Below are positions 26,176 to 34,523 of a stretch of DNA of 64,000 nt, piece by piece. The notes beneath the pieces are model-generated. The model was not told the origin of the DNA, ran no database searches, and saw nothing but the letters and a program-made list of their open reading frames with translations. Position 1 is the stretch's first letter. Each line of letters begins with the position of its first letter. This stretch comes from AAA044-D11 sp965268555 (GTDB lineage Bacteria; Actinomycetota; Actinomycetes; Nanopelagicales; Nanopelagicaceae). The stretch covers positions 868,001 to 932,000 of the forward strand of contig OZ254174.1 in the NCBI GenBank assembly GCA_965268555.1, in the 5' to 3' direction. The translations under genes and the position numbers were made by a program.

Positions 26176-28401
26176 CTAGCCCTTGTCTAAGAAAGTCGAA
26201 CGTTCTTCCTCGCGCAAAACGCTAACTTGAGCTGCTAGTTCGGAATATCTAGCAAGTTTTGGGTCCGTTGAAATCAAATCTGTGGCGACTCTCCTAGCTT
26301 GTTCAATTAATTCTTCATCGCGCAGAACTCGGAGTAAACGCAGATGAGATTTTGTTCCTGATTGTGCACGACCAAGAACATCACCTTCGCGACGTTGATC
26401 TAAATCAATCCTTGATAATTCAAAACCATCGAGAGTTCCGGCCACCGCACTTAATCGCGCCATTGCGGGCGAATCTTCACTGGCCCGCGAGACTAATAGA
26501 CATAAACCAGGTGTGCTGCCTCGACCAACTCGACCACGAAGCTGATGGAGTTGTGAAACGCCGAAACGATCTGCATCCATGATCACCATGACGGATGCAT
26601 TTGGAACATCCACGCCAACTTCAATAACTGTTGTAGCAACTAATACATCTATCTTGCCGCCAGCAAATGCCGCCATAGTTTCATCTTTTAGCTCCGAGCT
26701 TTGACGACCATGTAACAGCGCAAGTTTCACACCTTTGAGCGGACCCGTAGCCAACTTTGGCGCGAGTTCCTCAACGCTCGCCATGTCGGGAGTCCCAGCA
26801 ATCTCTTCGCTAGAAATTTCATCTCCCATTAATTTGGCCATTGCAATATCGGCCTCAGAAATTTTTGCTTTAGTTTCATCAATCTCACCAGCGCTAATTC
26901 GCGGCGCAACTATGTATGCCTGGTGGCCCTTAGCTATCTCTTCTTTAACTCGCTCCCACGCGCGATCTAAGTAATGAGGTTTCTCTAATACTGGAATCAC
27001 ATGGGTTTGAATTGGAATGCGACCACTTGGTAATTGGCGCAGCGTCGAAACATCTAAATCACCAAAGATTGTCATTGCAACAGTTCTTGGAATCGGCGTA
27101 GCAGTCATAACTAATACGTGAGGTGGTTTAGCCGCCTTCATTCGAAGTGCGTCACGTTGTTCAACGCCAAATCTATGTTGTTCATCAACTACAACTAGTG
27201 CGAGGTCATCAAACTCAACCCCTTCGCTTATTAGAGCGTGAGTTCCGATAACTATTCCAGCTTCACCATTCTTTATCTTTCCCAGCGCTTCACGTTTTGC
27301 CGATGCGCCAAGTGACCCGGTAAGTAGCGCCAACTGGGTTCCCTCGCCACTTCCCTGCAGTGTTCCAGCTTGTGCTAAATCGCCAAGTAATTTCGAAATA
27401 GTTTTGAAGTGCTGAGCTGCTAATACTTCAGTCGGTGCTAGGAGTGCAGCCTGTCCGCCAGACTCAATGACTGAGAGCATCGCACGAAGTGCAACAACTG
27501 TTTTTCCAGAACCAACTTCACCTTGAAGTAAACGATGCATCGGATGCGGTTGTTGCATATCTTGCGCAATCTCCTTATTAACTTCCAATTGACCATCGGT
27601 ATATTTGAAGGGCAGCTTCGCTTCAAAAACACTTACTAGGCCATCAGTTTTTATCTGTCGTGGAGTTGCATCTAACTCTTTTAACTCTGCTCTACGTTGG
27701 GCTAACAACAATTGCAATAAAATAGCTTCATCAAATGTAAGTCGCAGGCGCGCAAGTTCCGCAGCTTCGAGTGATTCGGGTTTATGGATTGAAACAAGTG
27801 ATTGCTTTAAATCTGGATAACCAAATTCACCTCTAACGCTCTCCGGTAAGTAATCTTCAATCTCGCCTAATGAATCCAAAACTATTTCGAGGCATTGCGA
27901 AATCTTCCACGATGGCATCTTCCCGCCAGCTGGATATACGGGTAAGAATTTTCCGGCAAAACCTGCGAGCGCAGAATCGACATCATCGCCATCTGGAATT
28001 AATTGATAATCCGGATGTGAAAGTTGACGTTTGCCATTAAACGATCCGACTTTTCCCGCAAACATTCCAGTCTTTCCAACTTTTAGCTCTTTCTCGCGCC
28101 AAGGTTGATTGAAGAATGTCAGCGACATAACTGCGCTGCCATCAGTGACATTGACCTCTAAAATATTTCGGCCATTTGCGCGACGAGTTTTAACTGCAGC
28201 AATTTCAGCCAAAACTGTTACTTCATCGCCTTCAAGCAGTTCTGCGATGTCAGAGAATTCACCCCGAACCACATAACGACGTGGGTAGTGGCGAAGTAGG
28301 TCTTCAACGGTGGACATCCCAAAAGATTTCGCCAAGGCATCGGCGGTACGGTCGCCGATAACGCCTTTGAGGCGATCTGCGAGTCGAAGGGAGGTTGCCA
28401 T
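26176..28401 (-). CDS. recG: ATP-dependent DNA helicase RecG
   Basis: Branch-migration helicase acting on stalled forks and Holliday junctions. 741 residues: N-terminal wedge/OB domain (~60-140), SF2 helicase core with GEVGSGKTVVALRAML (Walker A, ~295), DEQHRFGVEQR (motif II), TATPIPRTVAM (motif III), and QLHQLRGRVGRG (motif VI). It heads the recG-rsmD-coaD run and is divergent from rpmB across an 84-104-base region. Confidence 0.97.
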   Translation of the reverse strand: MATSLRLADRLKGVIGDRTADALAKSFGMSTVEDLLRHYPRRYVVRGEFSDIAELLEGDEVTVLAEIAAVKTRRANGRNILEVNVTDGSAVMSLTFFNQPWREKELKVGKTGMFAGKVGSFNGKRQLSHPDYQLIPDGDDVDSALAGFAGKFLPVYPAGGKMPSWKISQCLEIVLDSLGEIEDYLPESVRGEFGYPDLKQSLVSIHKPESLEAAELARLRLTFDEAILLQLLLAQRRAELKELDATPRQIKTDGLVSVFEAKLPFKYTDGQLEVNKEIAQDMQQPHPMHRLLQGEVGSGKTVVALRAMLSVIESGGQAALLAPTEVLAAQHFKTISKLLGDLAQAGTLQGSGEGTQLALLTGSLGASAKREALGKIKNGEAGIVIGTHALISEGVEFDDLALVVVDEQHRFGVEQRDALRMKAAKPPHVLVMTATPIPRTVAMTIFGDLDVSTLRQLPSGRIPIQTHVIPVLEKPHYLDRAWERVKEEIAKGHQAYIVAPRISAGEIDETKAKISEADIAMAKLMGDEISSEEIAGTPDMASVEELAPKLATGPLKGVKLALLHGRQSSELKDETMAAFAGGKIDVLVATTVIEVGVDVPNASVMVIMDADRFGVSQLHQLRGRVGRGSTPGLCLLVSRASEDSPAMARLSAVAGTLDGFELSRIDLDQRREGDVLGRAQSGTKSHLRLLRVLRDEELIEQARRVATDLISTDPKLARYSELAAQVSVLREEERSTFLDKG

Positions 28402-28431
28402 TGCCCTATCTTCTCGCGCGGATTAGCCAAT

Positions 28432-28447
28432 CCCCGTGTAGACGGGG
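28432..28447. promoter_or_regulatory. Hairpin between recG and rpmB
   Basis: CCCCGT (28432-28437) and ACGGGG (28442-28447) form a perfect 6-base GC-rich stem with a 4-base GTAG loop in the divergent recG/rpmB gap. No T-run follows, so it is more likely an operator or leader structure than a terminator. A weak promoter-like pair for rpmB, TTGCGA at about 28454 and TAATTT at about 28476 with ~16-base spacing, lies just downstream. Confidence 0.3.
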
Positions 28448-28505
28448 TAATCTTTGCGACTTATTGCGAAACCCGTAATTTAACTTGATTCAAGGGAGTA
28501 ACACC

Positions 28506-28691
28506 GTGTCCTCAAACTGCGATATCTGCGGCAAGGGTCCTAGCTTCGGCAATAAGGTCTCCCACTCAATGCGCAAGACCCGTCGTCGCTGGAATCCAAA
28601 TATCCAACGCGTTCGCACTCTTGTTGGCGGAACTCCAAAGCGTCAAAACGTTTGTGCTTCATGCCTTAAGGCTGGAAAAGTTACTCGCTAA
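28506..28691 (+). CDS. rpmB: 50S ribosomal protein L28
   Basis: Large-subunit protein, 61 residues, zinc-binding form: CDIC (~5-8) and CASC (~51-54). The GTG at 28506 is chosen because AAGGGAG (28492-28498) lies 7 bases upstream and the product then begins SSNCDICGKGP, as in actinobacterial L28; the ATG at 28485 would add seven unusual residues and precede the ribosome binding site. Its TAA overlaps the TAG of the convergent ACC deaminase gene within CTAA. Confidence 0.96.
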   Translation: MSSNCDICGKGPSFGNKVSHSMRKTRRRWNPNIQRVRTLVGGTPKRQNVCASCLKAGKVTR

Positions 28692-29704
28692 AAAGCGGTT
28701 GTATAACCATTGATGGCCGGTTGGCCGCCAAGGTGAACATATAAAACTTTTGACCCCTCTTTAAAATAACCCTCTTTAATTAGATCAATCATTCCTGCCA
28801 TTGATTTACCTTCATAAACTGGATCAGTAATCATTCCTTCAAGTTGGCCCACCAGTTTTATTGCTTCAATTGTTCTAGCTCCGGCGACGCCATAAATTCC
28901 ATCATGCCAGCGATCGAGAAGAACTATTTCAGAGTCTCGAAGCTCGCGCCCCAAATCAATAGCTGCTGCAGTGCGCGAAGCGATTCGCTTAATTTGCTCC
29001 CAAGTCTTTTCCACTGTTGCCGAAGCATCAATTCCAATTACTGATTCAGCTCGGTTTGAATGTGCGAATCCCGCAATCATTCCACCTTGTGATGAACCTG
29101 TAACAGAGCAAACAATAAAGTTATCAAATTTAAAACCAAGTTCTTTCTCTTGGTCTTCAACTTCAAAAGCCCAGCCAGCAAAACCATGTCCACCGAGCGG
29201 GTGATCTGAAGCGCCGGCCGGAATTGCATAAGGCTTTCCGCCTCTTGCAATTACATCAGCGATGGCTTCTTCCCATGATTTTCTAAAACCAATATCAAAT
29301 CCAGCTGGGTCTAGTCGAACTTCTGCTCCCATGATTCGACTAAGTAAAATATTTCCTGTCTTCTCATAATTAACTTCATCCCAATCAACCCAGTGCTCTT
29401 GTACTAGAACGCACTTAAGTCCAAGATGCGCGGCGACTGCAGCAACTTGCCTCGTATGATTTGATTGAACGCCGCCAATTGAAACCAAAGTGTCACAACC
29501 CTGTGCGAGTGCTTCCGCTGCTAAATATTCGAGTTTGCGAGTTTTATTCCCGCCATATGCAAGGCCAGAATTAACATCTTCACGCTTTGCCCAAATCTCG
29601 ACCTTTCCGCCTAGGTGTTCAGATAAGCGATCAAGACGTTGTAGCGGAGATTTACCAAAAGTTAGTTTTTCTCTTGGAAACGATTCAAGTTTGGCTCTAG
29701 ACAT
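28688..29704 (-). CDS. acdS: 1-aminocyclopropane-1-carboxylate deaminase
   Basis: PLP enzyme cleaving ACC, the plant ethylene precursor, to 2-oxobutyrate and ammonia; the close relative D-cysteine desulfhydrase has the same fold. 338 residues. It aligns almost without gaps to my recollection of the Pseudomonas enzyme: FGGNKTRKLEYL-like PLP lysine segment (AYGGNKTRKLEYL), SIGGVQSNHTRQVAAVAAHLG, and in the active site TDPVYEGKSM, where Tyr is followed by Glu, and HLGGQPA with Leu. The Glu/Leu pair marks true deaminases, against Ser/Thr in desulfhydrases. ATG 29704 preferred over TTG 29710. It converges with rpmB and follows thiL by 21 bases. Likely lets the cell use ACC as nitrogen source. Confidence 0.88.
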   Translation of the reverse strand: MSRAKLESFPREKLTFGKSPLQRLDRLSEHLGGKVEIWAKREDVNSGLAYGGNKTRKLEYLAAEALAQGCDTLVSIGGVQSNHTRQVAAVAAHLGLKCVLVQEHWVDWDEVNYEKTGNILLSRIMGAEVRLDPAGFDIGFRKSWEEAIADVIARGGKPYAIPAGASDHPLGGHGFAGWAFEVEDQEKELGFKFDNFIVCSVTGSSQGGMIAGFAHSNRAESVIGIDASATVEKTWEQIKRIASRTAAAIDLGRELRDSEIVLLDRWHDGIYGVAGARTIEAIKLVGQLEGMITDPVYEGKSMAGMIDLIKEGYFKEGSKVLYVHLGGQPAINGYTTAF

Positions 29705-29725
29705 TTGCAAATACTCTCACAAGAG

Positions 29726-30631
29726 TTAGAAATGACGAAAGCCAATCGTTGGTAAATCAGGAATACCGATAACGCTTACCTTCGACCCGGCAACAACTTT
29801 TCCAATAACAATTGCGTCCACCGGCAAATTTGAGCTCGTTGTAGCAACGAATACATGATCCTCGCCGCCGCCAAGAACCCACTTCCAAACTTGTGATTTG
29901 TCTAATTCTGCAAGTTCTTTGAATTCAGGTAGCGCTTCAATCATTTTTGAATCTATCTCAATACCAACTTCTGATGCCGCCGCCAGATGCGAAAGCTCGG
30001 ATAGCAAACCATCGCTCACATCGCACATTGAATTTGCGTTGCGAAAAGCTTCAGCAAGGCGGTAATCAAGCGTTGGCTTTTTATGGGCTTGAATAAATTT
30101 CGAGTCACTCTCGCCATTTTCTAATTGGAATAACCCTGCTGCAGATCTTCCCGGCAACCCTGAAATTATTACTTGATCACCGATTTTTGCACCAGCGCGA
30201 GTAATTGGTTTTTCAACTTCACCAAATACTGAAATTGAGATTACTAATTGATCGGCTTTGGAAATATCGCCACCTATTACAGATGCTCCCACCAGCGCCG
30301 CTTCGGAGGCTATCCCCATTGCGAGCTCGGTTATTTCAGAAATTCCGAAGTCGGGTGTGAGGCCAGCGCTTACCAATAAATATTTTGGAGTACCACCCAT
30401 CGCATAAATATCTGCAAGGTTTGCTGCGGTTACCTTTCCGCCAATTTCAAAGAGGTTCGACCAGTTACGTTTGAAGTGCACTCCTTCAACGGCCATATCA
30501 GTGGCCGCAACTAAATTCTTTGCGCTCGCCTTTACAACTGCGCCATCATCCCCAATTCCCACAATTAGATTTGGATCTGAAAGCGAAAATACCTCGGACA
30601 GGGCCGCGATTAGCTCAGATTCTGAAGCCAT
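29726..30631 (-). CDS. thiL: Thiamine-monophosphate kinase
   Basis: Phosphorylates thiamine phosphate to the coenzyme thiamine diphosphate. 301 residues with GIGDDGAVV (~25), AATDMAVEGVHF, NLADIYAMGG and CDVSDGLLSEL, the AIR-synthase-like signatures. An ATG at 30631 is chosen because AAGGAAGG lies 7 bases upstream and residues before it lack similarity to the family and would overlap the divergent Lrp-type gene. Confidence 0.94.
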   Translation of the reverse strand: MASESELIAALSEVFSLSDPNLIVGIGDDGAVVKASAKNLVAATDMAVEGVHFKRNWSNLFEIGGKVTAANLADIYAMGGTPKYLLVSAGLTPDFGISEITELAMGIASEAALVGASVIGGDISKADQLVISISVFGEVEKPITRAGAKIGDQVIISGLPGRSAAGLFQLENGESDSKFIQAHKKPTLDYRLAEAFRNANSMCDVSDGLLSELSHLAAASEVGIEIDSKMIEALPEFKELAELDKSQVWKWVLGGGEDHVFVATTSSNLPVDAIVIGKVVAGSKVSVIGIPDLPTIGFRHF

Positions 30632-30753
30632 TTCGCACCCTTCCTTCCACTGTATGTGAGAAAAATTATCTCCCAAACCAACTCTAGAGGCGGTAGCCTT
30701 CAACTCTGCAATCACGGCGCTGTGGATAGCAGAAATATTTAGGAGTAATTCAA

Positions 30754-30990
30754 ATGACTGTTCAGGCATACATTCTGATTCAAACCGAAGTCGGTAAGGC
30801 TTCTAGCGTTGCTGCAAGCATTTCAAAGATTCCTGGCGTTACCTTGGCTGAGGGCGTAACTGGTCCTTACGATGTAATCATGCGAGCCGAATCTCCAAGT
30901 ATGGAAGAGCTAGGCCGCGCAATTCTTTCAAAGGTTCAAGGCGTTCCGGGAATTACTCGCACGTTGACTTGCCCAGTTACTTCTTACTAA
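30754..30990 (+). CDS. Lrp/AsnC ligand-binding-domain protein (no HTH)
   Basis: 78 residues forming only the RAM/AsnC effector domain (beta-alpha-beta-beta-alpha-beta), with GVTGPYDVIMRAE and a C-terminal TRTLTCPV strand. It lacks the DNA-binding helix-turn-helix of full Lrp proteins, so it is not a regulator on its own; stand-alone RAM proteins form decameric amino-acid-binding rings in other bacteria. AGGAG lies ~8 bases before the ATG. It is conserved near thiL and ddl in actinobacteria. Confidence 0.85.
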   Translation: MTVQAYILIQTEVGKASSVAASISKIPGVTLAEGVTGPYDVIMRAESPSMEELGRAILSKVQGVPGITRTLTCPVTSY

Positions 30991-30999
30991 TAATTACTT

Positions 31000-32037
31000 C
31001 TAGCGCGTCACATTCAATGGGCGCGCTATTGCGGCTTCAATTAAATTTGTAATTAATTCGGTGTAACCAATTCCACCAGCTGCCCAAAGCTTTGGGAAGA
31101 CAGATGTGGCAGTAAATCCAGGCATCGTATTAATTTCATTGATGATAATTTCAGAACCGGTATAAAAGAAATCTACACGGGCCAAACCTTCACAGCCGAG
31201 GGCATCAAATGCTCTGGTCGCATAATTTTGAATCTCTTCCGCAATGCCAAAAGGCAGTGGCGCCGGAACTATGACTTCAGTGGAATCATCGAGATATTTA
31301 GCTTCGAAATCATAAAACTCATGATCGCCCAAAATTTTAATCTCGCCCACTGGCGAAGACAGGGCAACACCATTTACTTGTAGAACTGCGCACTCAATCT
31401 CACGGCCAACAATCGCGCCTTCAACTAAAACTTTGGTATCGAATTGCAGAGCAAAATTAATCGCAGTTTTCAACTCTTTAACGTTTTTAACTTTACTTGT
31501 GCCGCGACTTGAACCACTTCGCGCTGGCTTTACGAAGAGTGGATTTCCAAATTCAGTTGCACTTGCAAGAATTCGGACTTCATCAATCTGCCAATCTCGT
31601 TCGTGAATAACCATTCCTGGCGCAACTTCAAGCCCATGCGCTTGAAAGATTGGTTTAGCGAAAGATTTATCCATTCCGGCAGCGCTTGCTAGTACACCAG
31701 AGCCAACATATTTAATTCCTGCCATTTCGCATTGCCCTTGGAAGGTGCCATCTTCACCATATGGGCCGTGCAAAACTGGAAAGAGCAGGTCAACGTTCAA
31801 CTCTGCAATATTTGTTTTTGGCAGATCGCCCTTGATTTCTGGTAACACTTCACCTGAAATTGAAAGTGGATAATCATTTGGCGGCAATACCCACTGCCCC
31901 GTCTTGGTTATTCCGATAAGAATTGGTTCAAATCTATCTCGGTCTATTGCTGAGAGAACACCTGCGGCAGAGATACATGAAATTTCGTGTTCGCTTGATT
32001 TTCCACCGCAAACTATCCCTACCTTTATTTTGCTCAT
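31000..32037 (-). CDS. ddl: D-alanine--D-alanine ligase
   Basis: ATP-grasp ligase making the D-Ala-D-Ala dipeptide of peptidoglycan. 345 residues, with the N-terminal GGKSSEHEIS, HGPYGEDGTFQG, KPARSGSSRGTSKV (P-loop-like Ser loop) and INEINTMPGFTATSVFP (Mg-binding Asn/Glu). Its ATG overlaps the gpsA stop as TAATG, so cell-wall and phospholipid precursor genes are translationally coupled. The Tyr/Phe at the specificity loop cannot be judged here. Confidence 0.96.
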   Translation of the reverse strand: MSKIKVGIVCGGKSSEHEISCISAAGVLSAIDRDRFEPILIGITKTGQWVLPPNDYPLSISGEVLPEIKGDLPKTNIAELNVDLLFPVLHGPYGEDGTFQGQCEMAGIKYVGSGVLASAAGMDKSFAKPIFQAHGLEVAPGMVIHERDWQIDEVRILASATEFGNPLFVKPARSGSSRGTSKVKNVKELKTAINFALQFDTKVLVEGAIVGREIECAVLQVNGVALSSPVGEIKILGDHEFYDFEAKYLDDSTEVIVPAPLPFGIAEEIQNYATRAFDALGCEGLARVDFFYTGSEIIINEINTMPGFTATSVFPKLWAAGGIGYTELITNLIEAAIARPLNVTR

Positions 32038-33035
32038 TACAACTCGGCAGCCATGCTTACAGTCATTAACCGTGTCATTGCGGCACTAGGTGAGATTCGA
32101 TCTCCAACAACATCTGCTACAACTTCAATAATTGGAACTTCAACGCCGACGCGGTGTGCAAGCTCGAGAATCGCAGGAGCTGACGCAACGCCTTCTACAG
32201 TCTTAGCTACTTCTAATCGCGCCTGTGCCATTGTTCCGCTACGGCCGAGAGCTTCACCGAAAGTTCTATTTCGAGATAAACCAGAACCACAAGATGCAAC
32301 TAGATCGCCCATTCCAGCAAGCCCAAGGTTTGTAAGTGGATTAGCGCCGTAACCATTTCCAAATCTTGCAACTTCGCTAAGGCCACGAGTAATAATCATT
32401 GCTTGGGTATTTTCGCCAAGTTCAAGTCCAATTGCCATACCAACTGCAAGTGCAATAACACTCTTTGCGGCGCCGGCTAATTCGCAACCAACTAAATCTT
32501 CTGATGGATAAATTCGGAAATAAGGTGTTGTGAATGCATCGATCATCAATTGCGAAATTTCAGTATTCGATGATGCAGCTACCGCTCCGGCTGGCTGCCG
32601 CAACGAAAGTTCGCCGGCCAAGTTAGGCCCTGTAATCAAACCAAGTCTTGCTGGTGGAATTCCTAAAATTTCTGTGACAACTTCAGTCATACGAAGTTGG
32701 GTCTTTGCTTCAATACCTTTAAGCGTACTTATTACCGGCTTATCACTTGGGAAAGTAGAAACCCACTCTGATAAATTTTCGCGCAAGGATTGTGCTGGAA
32801 TAGCTAGAACAAGTGAGTCGCCAAAGTTAAAGGCCTCTTGAATATCTACAGTTGCGCGAAGCTGGGAAGGAAGGCTTATCCCCGGCAAATATTTACCATT
32901 TGTCTTGTTGTTATTAATTTCAGTTACTACATCAGAATTACGTCCCCAGATTAAAACATCTTGCCCAGAATCACATAGAACTTGCGCCAGGGTTGTTCCC
33001 CAAGCACCAGAACCAAGAACTGTAACTTTCGACAT
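32037..33035 (-). CDS. gpsA: Glycerol-3-phosphate dehydrogenase [NAD(P)+]
   Basis: Reduces dihydroxyacetone phosphate to sn-glycerol 3-phosphate, the backbone of phospholipids. 332 residues, N-terminal VLGSGAWGTTLAQVL dinucleotide motif, GPNLAGEL, catalytic-Lys region AGAAKSVIALAVG, and substrate loop GLAGMGDLVASC. Its ATG follows immediately on the stop of the acyltransferase gene (TAA-ATG), so the product and the acyltransferase that uses downstream lipid intermediates are co-expressed. Confidence 0.97.
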   Translation of the reverse strand: MSKVTVLGSGAWGTTLAQVLCDSGQDVLIWGRNSDVVTEINNNKTNGKYLPGISLPSQLRATVDIQEAFNFGDSLVLAIPAQSLRENLSEWVSTFPSDKPVISTLKGIEAKTQLRMTEVVTEILGIPPARLGLITGPNLAGELSLRQPAGAVAASSNTEISQLMIDAFTTPYFRIYPSEDLVGCELAGAAKSVIALAVGMAIGLELGENTQAMIITRGLSEVARFGNGYGANPLTNLGLAGMGDLVASCGSGLSRNRTFGEALGRSGTMAQARLEVAKTVEGVASAPAILELAHRVGVEVPIIEVVADVVGDRISPSAAMTRLMTVSMAAEL

Positions 33036-33812
33036 TTACTTAATCCCTTTTCTTCTTGCTTTCTTAAAGTTTCCGATTCGAGGTAGATCCGATTTGTGTG
33101 GATCGAAGATTTCCGCAGGCGCTAATTCTCCCCTAATTTCTTCCAACAATTTGGTAATTCCTGCCATGGCATAAGCGGTGGCTTCAACCAGTGCAGCCTG
33201 ATCATCCTCTTTACCTGCCCATTTGCTGAAATCTAGAGGAGCGCCGGCCAAATATGTGATTTTCGTCCGCTTCCAAAGAACAATCTTCTTTGAATATGGC
33301 GCTAATAAATTCTGATCGCCCCATTGTGCAACCGGAATTACTGGTGCCTTACTCATAATCGCCAAACGAGCAATGCCTGTTTTTGCGACCATCGGCCAGA
33401 GGTTCTCATCCCGAGTCAGAGTTCCTTCGGGATATACGCCTACGCAATGACCGGCTTTCAATAATCCAAGTGCGCTATCTAAAGCATGTGAGGCTTTGTC
33501 GCTCTCACGGGCAACGGGAATCTGTCCAGAACTCGAAATAATTTTTCCGAGGATAGGGATTTTAAAGACCGAATCTTTTCCCAAGTATCTAACTGCGCGA
33601 CCATTGCCATAGAGGAAATGTGCAAAAACCAAGGCATCCGCATATGAAACATGATTTGAAATAACAATCACCGGACCAGACTTCGGAAGATTCTCTGTGC
33701 CGCGCCAATCGCGTTTTGTGAATATTTTTAGAATCGGAATAAGAATAGCTGCGGCATACTTAAAAGTTTTGTTGGTTCCGAGTGGAAAACCGCTTGGTGC
33801 TTGGAATTGCAT
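33036..33812 (-). CDS. plsC: 1-acyl-sn-glycerol-3-phosphate acyltransferase (PlsC family)
   Basis: Transfers an acyl chain to lysophosphatidate on the inner membrane face. 258 residues, with the HX4D motif NHVSYAD (~55), the second motif block near residue 100 and the YPEGTLTRD glycerol-phosphate-binding motif (~127). One hydrophobic segment near residues 17-33. Directly coupled to gpsA. Whether it is the main PlsC or a paralogue cannot be decided from one window. Confidence 0.9.
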   Translation of the reverse strand: MQFQAPSGFPLGTNKTFKYAAAILIPILKIFTKRDWRGTENLPKSGPVIVISNHVSYADALVFAHFLYGNGRAVRYLGKDSVFKIPILGKIISSSGQIPVARESDKASHALDSALGLLKAGHCVGVYPEGTLTRDENLWPMVAKTGIARLAIMSKAPVIPVAQWGDQNLLAPYSKKIVLWKRTKITYLAGAPLDFSKWAGKEDDQAALVEATAYAMAGITKLLEEIRGELAPAEIFDPHKSDLPRIGNFKKARRKGIK

Positions 33813-33833
33813 GTACCTATCCTAATTCGCATT

Positions 33834-33867
33834 AAAAAAGAGGGAACCATTTCTGGCTCCCTCTTTT
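33834..33867 (-). terminator. Intrinsic terminator of hupB
   Basis: AAAAGAGGGA...TCCCTCTTTT forms a near-perfect hairpin with inner CC/GG pairs and a 6-base loop. Read on the minus strand it follows the hupB stop (33886) and ends in a run of T. The A/T flanks make it potentially bidirectional, but no gene on the + strand needs it. Confidence 0.85.
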
Positions 33868-33885
33868 AAATTTTTTGCTGCGAAA

Positions 33886-34329
33886 TTACTTGCGCTTCGC
33901 CTTTTTAGCTGGCTTCTTCTTTGCTGCACTCTTCTTCTTTGCAGGAGCCTTCTTAGCTGGCTTCTTCTTTGCAGCCTTCTTAGGAGCAGCCTTCTTAGCT
34001 GCTGGCTTTGCAACTACCTTTGCCGGTGGCTTTGGAGCAGCTTCTAGCTTACGTGCGCCTGAGATAACTTCCTTTAGCGCCTTAGCTGGCAAGAAACGTA
34101 CTTTCTTGCTTGCCTTAATTTGAATTGTTTCACCAGTGAAAGGGTTACGACCCTTACGTGCTGGACGATCAACTTTCTTAAACTTACCGAAATCATTGAT
34201 CATTACATCTTCGCCCTTTGAAATGTTGCGAACGATGGTGTCAAAAACTACATCTACTGCACGAGCCGCTTCCTTCTTGCTATCGCCGAAGTGCGGAGCC
34301 AATGCTGCGATGAACTGGGCCTTGTTCAT
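33886..34329 (-). CDS. hupB: HU-family DNA-binding protein with lysine-rich tail
   Basis: Nucleoid-associated DNA-bending protein. Residues 1-~90 are the HU fold (NKAQFIAALAPHF at the start, GKFKKVDRPARKGRNPFTGE with the DNA-binding arm). Residues ~91-147 are a histone-H1-like tail of AAKK/PAKK repeats, the actinobacterial HupB/Lsr2-associated architecture. The ATG at 34329 has AAGGGG 8 bases upstream; the 26 extra codons upstream lack HU similarity. The 194-base region 34330-34523 upstream contains inverted repeats, and a terminator follows the gene. Confidence 0.96.
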   Translation of the reverse strand: MNKAQFIAALAPHFGDSKKEAARAVDVVFDTIVRNISKGEDVMINDFGKFKKVDRPARKGRNPFTGETIQIKASKKVRFLPAKALKEVISGARKLEAAPKPPAKVVAKPAAKKAAPKKAAKKKPAKKAPAKKKSAAKKKPAKKAKRK

Positions 34330-34344
34330 ATTAATCCCCTTATT

Positions 34345-34391
34345 ACGCGTAAAATTTAGGCGTTCGCCTAACTTGGTTAGAAATCTACGCG
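34345..34391. promoter_or_regulatory. Inverted-repeat array in the hupB leader
   Basis: Within 47 bases lie ACGCGT (34345-34350), TTAGGCG-TT-CGCCTAA (34356-34371), CTAAC-TTG-GTTAG (34368-34380) and a second ACGCGT (34386-34391). The 16-base element is a perfect inverted repeat with 7-base arms. They sit 16-62 bases ahead of the hupB start codon, either in the promoter or in the mRNA leader, so they may be an operator, an autoregulatory HU site, or competing RNA hairpins. Confidence 0.5.
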
Positions 34392-34480
34392 TGCAAACAA
34401 ATAACAAGCGACATATAAAGTGGCGTGTCGGAAACTAATTTTTCTTTCCAAAGTTCAAAAAATCCACTTTTTATGCGAGA

Positions 34481-34509
34481 AAAACTCTAAATAATTACTT
34501 TAGAGTTTT
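34481..34509 (-). terminator. Intrinsic terminator of leuCD
   Basis: AAAACTCTAAA (34481-34491) and TTTAGAGTTTT (34499-34509) are perfect 11-base arms around a 7-base loop. On the minus strand it comes 14 bases after the leuD stop and ends in TTTT, so it terminates the leuC-leuD transcript before hupB. Confidence 0.85.
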
Positions 34510-34523
34510 AAATCATTTAGCAA

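Noticed and set aside
30632..30769. N-terminal extension of thiL
   Set aside because: Runs through the divergent Lrp-type gene's start; a good ribosome binding site precedes the ATG at 30631.
34330..34407. N-terminal extension of hupB
   Set aside because: Extra residues lack HU similarity, and AAGGGG precedes the ATG at 34329.
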